A stretch of 64,000 bases of DNA from assembly GCF_001423105.1 (NCBI RefSeq), contig NZ_LMNV01000002.1, positions 1,532,242 to 1,596,241 of the forward strand, written 5' to 3'. The position numbers and the translations under genes were made by a program. Shown here one piece after another: positions 59,503 to 64,000 of this stretch. Under the pieces are notes generated by a model. It saw nothing but the letters and a program-made list of their open reading frames with translations. It ran no database searches and had not been told where the DNA came from. Origin of the DNA: Frondihabitans sp. Leaf304 (GTDB taxonomy: Bacteria; Actinomycetota; Actinomycetes; Actinomycetales; Microbacteriaceae). Every line of letters starts with the position of its first letter. Position 1 is the stretch's first letter.

Positions 59503-59580
59503 AATTTGAAGGAAAAACCTTCGACGACGCCGCCCGATCCGCCTCACTTTCGGTTTTTCGGCGCAGATCTCCTTCAAATT
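59503..59580. repeat. Palindrome family A, copy 3
   Basis: AATTTGAAGGAAAAAC (59503-59518) and AGATCTCCTTCAAATT (59565-59580), loop containing CCCGATCCGC. It ends 10 bp past the stop codon of the GH13 gene (minus strand) and precedes the NDH-2 gene. Confidence 0.85.
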
Positions 59581-59590
59581 CGGGGCCGGA

Positions 59591-61456
59591 CTAGCCGCGA
59601 CGGACGATGCGGGCCTCCCACGGGCGCAGAGTCGTCGCCTCTCCGGGGTCGGCGTAGTTGCCCAGAACCAAGGATCCGCGCCCCCACGAACCCGACCCGA
59701 GCACCGGGGCGTCGAACTCCTCCGACGAGAAGTTGCCCACGACGAGGAGCGAGTCGTCGGCGTGGGTGCGCGTGAACGCGAAGAGCGTCGGATGGTCGGG
59801 CTCGAGGAGCGTGTACGAGCCGAGAGCGACGACCTCGGACGAGTGCCGCAACGCGATGAGCCGACGGTAGTGCTCAAAGATCGAGCGATCGGACTGGCGA
59901 TCGGCGTGCACGTTGATGAGAGCGGCGTTCGGGTTCACCGCCAGCCAGGGTGAGCCCGAAGTGAATCCCGCCTCGGATCCTTCGGTCCACTGCACCGGAG
60001 TGCGCGCGTTGTCGCGCGAGCGGAACCGGAGCGACTCGAGAAGCTCTTCGGGGTCGCGGCCCTCCTCGCGCTGCTCGGCGAACCAGTTGAGCGATTCGAT
60101 GTCGCGGTAGTCGTCGATCGAGGCGAATCCGGCGTTCGTCATGCCGATCTCGTCGCCCTGGTAGACGTAGGGCGTGCCCCGATGCAGGTGCAGGATCGTC
60201 GCGAGCAGAGTCGCCGACTCGAAGCGGAACTCGTCGTCGTCGCCGAAGCGGGAGACCGAGCGCGGCTGGTCGTGATTGGCGAGGTAGAGGCTGTTCCAGC
60301 CGGTGTCGGCGAGGCCTTCCTGCCATCGGCTGAGCGAGCGCTTCAGGTCGCGGAGATCGAGCGGCACGTTGTCGAACTTCGAGGCCGGGCCGTGATCGAG
60401 CCCGACGTGCTCGAACTGGAACACCATGTCGAGCTCGAGCCGATCTGCGCCAGTGAACAGCTTCGCGTCGTCGACCGTCACCCCGGGCATCTCGCCGACC
60501 GTGATCAGGTCGGCCTCGCGGCCGGCGAACACGCGCTCGTTCATCTCGTGCAGGTACTCGTGGATCTGCGGGCCCATCGAGAACCCCTCGCTGTCGCTCA
60601 CGAGGTCGCTCTGAATCTTGGCGATGTGGTTGATGACGTCCATGCGGAAGCCGTCGACACCCCGGTCGAGCCACCAGTTCATCATCGAGTAGATCGCGTC
60701 GCGCACCTCCGGGTTCTCCCAGTTGAGGTCGGGCTGCTTGGGCGCGAAGAGGTGGAGGTAGTACTGGTCGTCGACCGATCGGTTGACGGTCGATCGGTTG
60801 TCAGTCGATCGGTTGTCGGTCGATCGGTTGTCGGCGGGGTCGTCGGTCGATCGGTTGTCGGCGGGGCCGTCGACTGATCGGTTGTCGGCGTGGTGGTTGA
60901 TTGATCGGTCGTCGGCGGCTGCGAGCTGCGTCCAGGCCGGGCCGCTGAAGGCGCTGCGCCACAGGTTCGGCTCGGTGCGGCCATCACGGGGGCTCCGGTC
61001 GACGCCGTCGCGCCAGACGTACCAGTCGCGCTTCGGGCTCGTGCGAGACGACTTCGACTCCTGGAACCAGGCGTGCTCGTCACTCGTGTGGTTGACGACG
61101 AGGTCCATCACGAGTTTGAGGCCGCGTTCGTGCATCTCGGCGAGCAGCAGGTCGAACTCGTCGAGAGTGCCAAATAACGGGTCGATCTCGCGGTAGTCGC
61201 TGATGTCGTAGCCGTTGTCGGCCTGCGGCGAGGTGTAGATGGGCGACAGCCAGACGACGTCGACACCCAGGTCGACGAGGTGGTCGAGGTGCTGCCGGAT
61301 TCCGCCGAGATCGCCGACGCCATCACCATTGGAGTCGGCGAAGCTGCGCGGGTAGATCTGGTAGACGACGGCCTTAGTCCACCAGGCGGGCGCGGGTGCG
61401 GGTGCTGCTGCTGCTGGTGTAGCGGGCGACTGGGCTGACTCGTCGGCGAGGCTCAT
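59591..61456 (-). CDS. GH13 alpha-glucosidase with an in-frame tandem repeat insertion
   Basis: 621 residues. GH13 regions: VVYQIYPRSFADSNGDGVGDL, DLVVNHTSDEHAWF, nucleophile Asp273 in GVDGFRMDVINHIAK, acid/base Glu322 in TVGEMPG and NHDQPRSVSRFGDD. These and QPDLNWENPEVRDAI assign it to oligo-1,6-glucosidase/alpha-glucosidase (GH13_31-like), acting on malto- or isomalto-oligosaccharides in the cytoplasm. Residues ~182-229, between WRSAFSGPAWTQL and QYYLHLFAPKQP where relatives have a short loop, consist of degenerate repeats of DNRST/DNRSVDGPA (DNA 60770-60913). The insert is near the active site side of domain B, yet catalytic residues are intact. Confidence 0.9.
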   Translation of the reverse strand: MSLADESAQSPATPAAAAPAPAPAWWTKAVVYQIYPRSFADSNGDGVGDLGGIRQHLDHLVDLGVDVVWLSPIYTSPQADNGYDISDYREIDPLFGTLDEFDLLLAEMHERGLKLVMDLVVNHTSDEHAWFQESKSSRTSPKRDWYVWRDGVDRSPRDGRTEPNLWRSAFSGPAWTQLAAADDRSINHHADNRSVDGPADNRSTDDPADNRSTDNRSTDNRSTVNRSVDDQYYLHLFAPKQPDLNWENPEVRDAIYSMMNWWLDRGVDGFRMDVINHIAKIQSDLVSDSEGFSMGPQIHEYLHEMNERVFAGREADLITVGEMPGVTVDDAKLFTGADRLELDMVFQFEHVGLDHGPASKFDNVPLDLRDLKRSLSRWQEGLADTGWNSLYLANHDQPRSVSRFGDDDEFRFESATLLATILHLHRGTPYVYQGDEIGMTNAGFASIDDYRDIESLNWFAEQREEGRDPEELLESLRFRSRDNARTPVQWTEGSEAGFTSGSPWLAVNPNAALINVHADRQSDRSIFEHYRRLIALRHSSEVVALGSYTLLEPDHPTLFAFTRTHADDSLLVVGNFSSEEFDAPVLGSGSWGRGSLVLGNYADPGEATTLRPWEARIVRRG

Positions 61457-61485
61457 TCGTCAAGCCTAGGCGCGGGCCCCCTGCA

Positions 61486-61564
61486 AATTTGAAGGAGAAA
61501 CGCGCTGCCGACCCCCGCCGATCGGCATGAGTCCGTTCGCCCGGGCGCGGATCTCCTTCAAATT
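61486..61564. repeat. Palindrome family A, copy 4
   Basis: AATTTGAAGGAGAAAC (61486-61501) and GGATCTCCTTCAAATT (61549-61564), loop with GCCGATCGGCATGAG. It ends 4 bp past the stop codon of the minus-strand membrane-protein gene. Confidence 0.85.
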
Positions 61565-61568
61565 CGGG

Positions 61569-61979
61569 TCAGGCGGCGGCGGCGGGCGCGAACTGGGCAG
61601 CGCGGCGCGCAGGGCGCAGGCTGACGCGGAACGACCGCGGCACGTCGGCCCCCGCGGCGATGAGCTCGCGGCCGTCGCGCGGATCGCGGAGCGGCAGCTC
61701 ACCCGAGAACAGCGGCACGGTGGTGTACCCGGCGGCGGCTTCGCGGGCTGTGACGAGGGGCAGCGCGCGGCGGCTCAGGGGCAGTGCGATCGCACCGGCG
61801 AGCAGCAGCACGAGCGGCAGGCCCACGGGCGAGAGGTCGGCTCGGCCACTGGCGGCGACCGCTAGCACGGCCCCGACCAGGCTGAGCACGCCGAGGCCCA
61901 CGAACGCGACGGCGACCACGGTGACGAGGGACCAGATGTAGGCGGAGGTGCCGCGGACGAGTCCGGTGACGGGGTTCAT
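61569..61979 (-). CDS. Hypothetical membrane protein
   Basis: 136 residues from ATG 61979. Two hydrophobic helices (~15-42 and ~51-72: SLVTVVAVAFVGLGVLSLVG, VGLPLVLLLAGAIALPL) and a soluble C-terminus ending AQFAPAAAA. No recognised domain. Upstream is the 19-bp tandem repeat region. Confidence 0.6.
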   Translation of the reverse strand: MNPVTGLVRGTSAYIWSLVTVVAVAFVGLGVLSLVGAVLAVAASGRADLSPVGLPLVLLLAGAIALPLSRRALPLVTAREAAAGYTTVPLFSGELPLRDPRDGRELIAAGADVPRSFRVSLRPARRAAQFAPAAAA

Positions 61980-62108
61980 GCGCAGCTCACTTCTGCCGGG
62001 TGACGAGCTGCAGGATCCTGCGCTCCTCTGCCAGATTAGGCACCGCCCGCAACCCGGCGCGCCTCCACGTTGGGGTGGCACCCGCGCGGGGGATGCTCGC
62101 GAGGCCGG

Positions 62109-62203
62109 CATCGACCCGCATGATCGGCACCGATTCGCGAGGCCCGCACCGACCCGCGCGACCGGCACCGACCCGCGCGATCGGCACACACCCCCGCGAT
62201 CGG
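62109..62203. repeat. Five tandem 19-bp repeats
   Basis: Units CATCGACCCGCATGATCGG, CACCGATTCGCGAGGCCCG, CACCGACCCGCGCGACCGG, CACCGACCCGCGCGATCGG and CACACACCCCCGCGATCGG follow one another without spacers. They lie in the 309-bp gap between the membrane-protein gene and the NTF2-like gene, both minus strand; no coding frame is convincing. Confidence 0.75.
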
Positions 62204-62288
62204 CCCAGACCCTCGTCGCCGGCAGTCGAGGTGGCCCTAGGTCCACCTCAGCAGCCGACTCCGAGGGTCTAGCCGGAGGACGCCCCGC

Positions 62289-62699
62289 TCAGGCAAGGCC
62301 GAGCTGCCGCAGGATGCCCTGCTCGTCGGTCGAGCCCCACCGATCGGAGGCCTTGCCGTCAGTGAAGCCGATCACCTGCACGTTGCGCACGGTGAAGCGC
62401 TTGCCGGTCGCTGCGTGCCCCTGGTACTCGCCGGTGTGGGTGGCCGAGAGGTCGGCGATGGTGATGTACTTCGTCGGCGTCACGATCGTTTCGAGCTCGG
62501 TGCGCTCGACGTCGCTGAACGAGGTGCCGAACTGTTCCCAGAACCAGGCGATTCCGCCTCCTCCGGCGGGCTGACCGTCGGCGGGGTCGTGGTCGACGAA
62601 ATCGACGTCGAACCGGTCGCCCATCTCGAGGGAGGTGTCGCGCATCCGCGCCAGCGCATCGATAGTGGCCTGGCCGCCCTCGGTGATCTCGGTTGCCAT
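62289..62699 (-). CDS. NTF2-like/SnoaL-family protein
   Basis: 136 residues from ATG 62699 (preceded by GAGAAGGGATCC). Cone-shaped NTF2 fold is suggested by FDVDFVDHDPADGQPAGGGGIAWFWEQFGTSF (family DHDP motif), ETIVTPTKYITIADLSATH, TGEYQGHAATGKRFTVRNVQVIGFTDGK and RWGSTDEQGILRQLG, typical of SnoaL-like ester cyclases and carrier-like proteins. Substrate unknown; no biosynthetic cluster nearby. Confidence 0.82.
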   Translation of the reverse strand: MATEITEGGQATIDALARMRDTSLEMGDRFDVDFVDHDPADGQPAGGGGIAWFWEQFGTSFSDVERTELETIVTPTKYITIADLSATHTGEYQGHAATGKRFTVRNVQVIGFTDGKASDRWGSTDEQGILRQLGLA

Positions 62700-62894
62700 G
62701 GTGGATCCCTTCTCGCCGTGCCCGCGTGGCGACGGCTGTCGTCTTCGCCGAGTCAACGCCCCGCGTTGTTTATGGGATCAGGATCCGGGGGACGCCGCTC
62801 GAAGACCCGAGTCAAGCTGCCGCAAAACGTCTCGCGGTCACACCCGCGCGCCGCGGCGGGTGGGCTAGTCCGCGAGACGTGTCACGGCGAGCGG

Positions 62895-64000
62895 TCAGGC
62901 ACCCTGCACGTCGAACGCATCCGCCCGCGCGGGGCCGAGGTCGGCGAGGGCGGCGAACGCCGGGCTAGGCGCGTCGACCTCGGTTTCGAACAGTACGAGC
63001 TCGTTGATACCCGACCGGGTCGCCGGGCCGGGTACGTAGAGGGTGCGCTGCGGCCCGTCGCTCCAATACCGCCCGAGCGGGAACCCGTTCACGAACGCGA
63101 CGCCCTTGCCGAGGCCACCGCTGTCGAGGAACAGGTCGGCGGGAGCCCCGAGCGAGAACTCGAAGCGCGCGATACCGGGGCCGACGAGAGGCGAAGAAGA
63201 CATCGAAGGATCCGCCCCGGCCCCGCTCGCTGCCAGCAGATCGAGGTCGAGCGGAAGTGCGGTCCACTCGGCGGTGCGTCCGTCCACCGTGACCTCGCCG
63301 ATCAGCCCCTTGGGCTCGCCGATCCGCTGGTCGTAGTTGACCCGCCCCTGGTCTTCCAGCAGCAAGATGAGCTCGGCGCCCGCGGGCAGGGCCAGGCGTC
63401 GATCGCCGCGGGCCCGCTCGAGCACGCCGATGCGAACTCCGTCGACGAAGACGATGGCGCGGTCGCGCACCTCACCGACCTCGAGCACGTGGCCGCCGGA
63501 CTCGCCCGACGTCAGGGCGCCGGCGACGGGCAGCGCCGCACGGAGCACGAGGTAGCCGCGGTAGACGCCGAGCTCGTCGAAGGTGGGCGCGGCGGACGCG
63601 GGGGCGAAATGGCCAAGTCGACCGAGAACGCCGAGCAGAGGCGTCGACCCGGCCACCTCGACGACCGGCACGGGTGCCGGGGTGTGAGCCGTGGGATCCT
63701 CGAGGCTCCTGGAGTCGTCGAAGTCGAGATCGGGCACGTCGGTGTACTTCGCGAAGACTTCGCGGAAGGCGAAGTACTTCTCAGTGAGCCGGCCCGCCTC
63801 GTCGATCGGTGCGTCGTAGTCGTAGCTCGTGATGGTGGGCTCGTAGACGCCCTTGTCGTTGGCCCCGTTCGTGAAGCCGAAGTTCGTGCCGCCGTGCACC
63901 ATGTAGAGGTTGACCGACGCTCCGAGGGCGAGCAGCTCGTCGAGATCACTCGCCTGCGCCTCGGCGGGCGTGGTGTGGTGCACACCGCCCCAGTGGTCGA
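62895..64000 (-). CDS. GH35 beta-galactosidase (N-terminus beyond the window)
   Basis: The frame is open to the right edge, so the gene is incomplete; ~368 C-terminal residues are visible. GH35 landmarks: DHWGGVHHTTPAEAQASDLDE near the edge, and LYMVHGGTNFGFTNGANDKG, which follows the catalytic barrel, then SYDYDAPIDEAGRLTEKYFAFREV. The two C-terminal jelly-roll domains follow (VFVDGVRIGVLERARG, GKGVAFVNGFPLGRYWSDGPQRTLYVPGP). It removes terminal beta-galactose from oligosaccharides. Whether a signal peptide exists cannot be seen. Confidence 0.92.
   Translation of the reverse strand, partial: DHWGGVHHTTPAEAQASDLDELLALGASVNLYMVHGGTNFGFTNGANDKGVYEPTITSYDYDAPIDEAGRLTEKYFAFREVFAKYTDVPDLDFDDSRSLEDPTAHTPAPVPVVEVAGSTPLLGVLGRLGHFAPASAAPTFDELGVYRGYLVLRAALPVAGALTSGESGGHVLEVGEVRDRAIVFVDGVRIGVLERARGDRRLALPAGAELILLLEDQGRVNYDQRIGEPKGLIGEVTVDGRTAEWTALPLDLDLLAASGAGADPSMSSSPLVGPGIARFEFSLGAPADLFLDSGGLGKGVAFVNGFPLGRYWSDGPQRTLYVPGPATRSGINELVLFETEVDAPSPAFAALADLGPARADAFDVQGA

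Overview
High-GC actinobacterial chromosome segment. Gene content points to the Microbacteriaceae or close relatives: a large Asp23/Gls24 envelope-stress locus, an Rpf-like transglycosylase with LysM, an Rv2578c-type radical SAM protein, a class A PBP with a Lys/Gly-rich tail, PEP carboxylase and many GTG/TTG starts. The genus cannot be fixed from the sequence alone. No rRNA, tRNA, CRISPR array, intact insertion sequence or prophage was recognised.

Layout. 1-16.7 kb is accessory-looking and rather gene-poor: a split SGNH-like/GAF protein, a PIN-domain toxin-antitoxin pair, an Rpf/LysM protein, a 1.2 kb stretch with only hairpins, a secreted PAP2 acid phosphatase with an autotransporter-type repeat, a WYL regulator with a VOC protein, an LCP ligase, an ECF sigma factor with a membrane partner, and several gene remnants (arginase N-terminus, frameshifted ORF, unidentified C-terminus). 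16.7-33.6 kb is more conventional: a His-rich DMT exporter with its ArsR regulator, MOSC protein, MFS transporter, PfkB kinase, YflT stress protein, AraC and MocR regulators, class A PBP, aminobutyraldehyde dehydrogenase, ArfB, gamma-glutamyltransferase and TetR. 33.7-46.1 kb holds a retron-type reverse transcriptase, LacZ under a LacI-type operator, a class III aminotransferase, MarR/ABM, a class 3 aldehyde dehydrogenase and ppc. 46.2-54.9 kb is an envelope-stress locus: two opposing Asp23/Gls24 transcription units, one led by an ECF sigma factor, with aquaporin, YqaE/Pmp3, PRC-barrel and an Asp23 protein carrying a long helical repeat tail, and an AraC regulator between them. 54.9-64 kb has a TetR/operator/small-protein unit, the radical SAM protein, NDH-2, a GH13 glucosidase with an in-frame repeat insertion, an NTF2-like protein and a GH35 beta-galactosidase running off the right edge.

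The most unusual feature is a set of short intergenic palindromes belonging to several sequence families. Family A (about 78 bp, arms AATTTGAAGGAG.., conserved asymmetric core) has four copies. Each lies 4-20 bp downstream of a stop codon and has the same orientation relative to the gene it follows. One copy is the only structured element between lacZ and the reverse transcriptase. Family B hairpins (48 and 56-57 bp) are dispersed; one follows the reverse transcriptase stop by 9 bp, and three tandem 134-bp composite units fill the gap between the radical SAM and NDH-2 genes. Further hairpins (C-F) occupy other gaps. The sequence does not show whether the reverse transcriptase is connected to these elements, but the arrangement is the best candidate here for an undescribed system.

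Carbohydrate use (LacZ, GH35, GH13, PfkB), amine catabolism (aminotransferase plus aminobutyraldehyde dehydrogenase), cell-wall assembly (PBP, LCP, Rpf) and envelope stress are the main functional themes.
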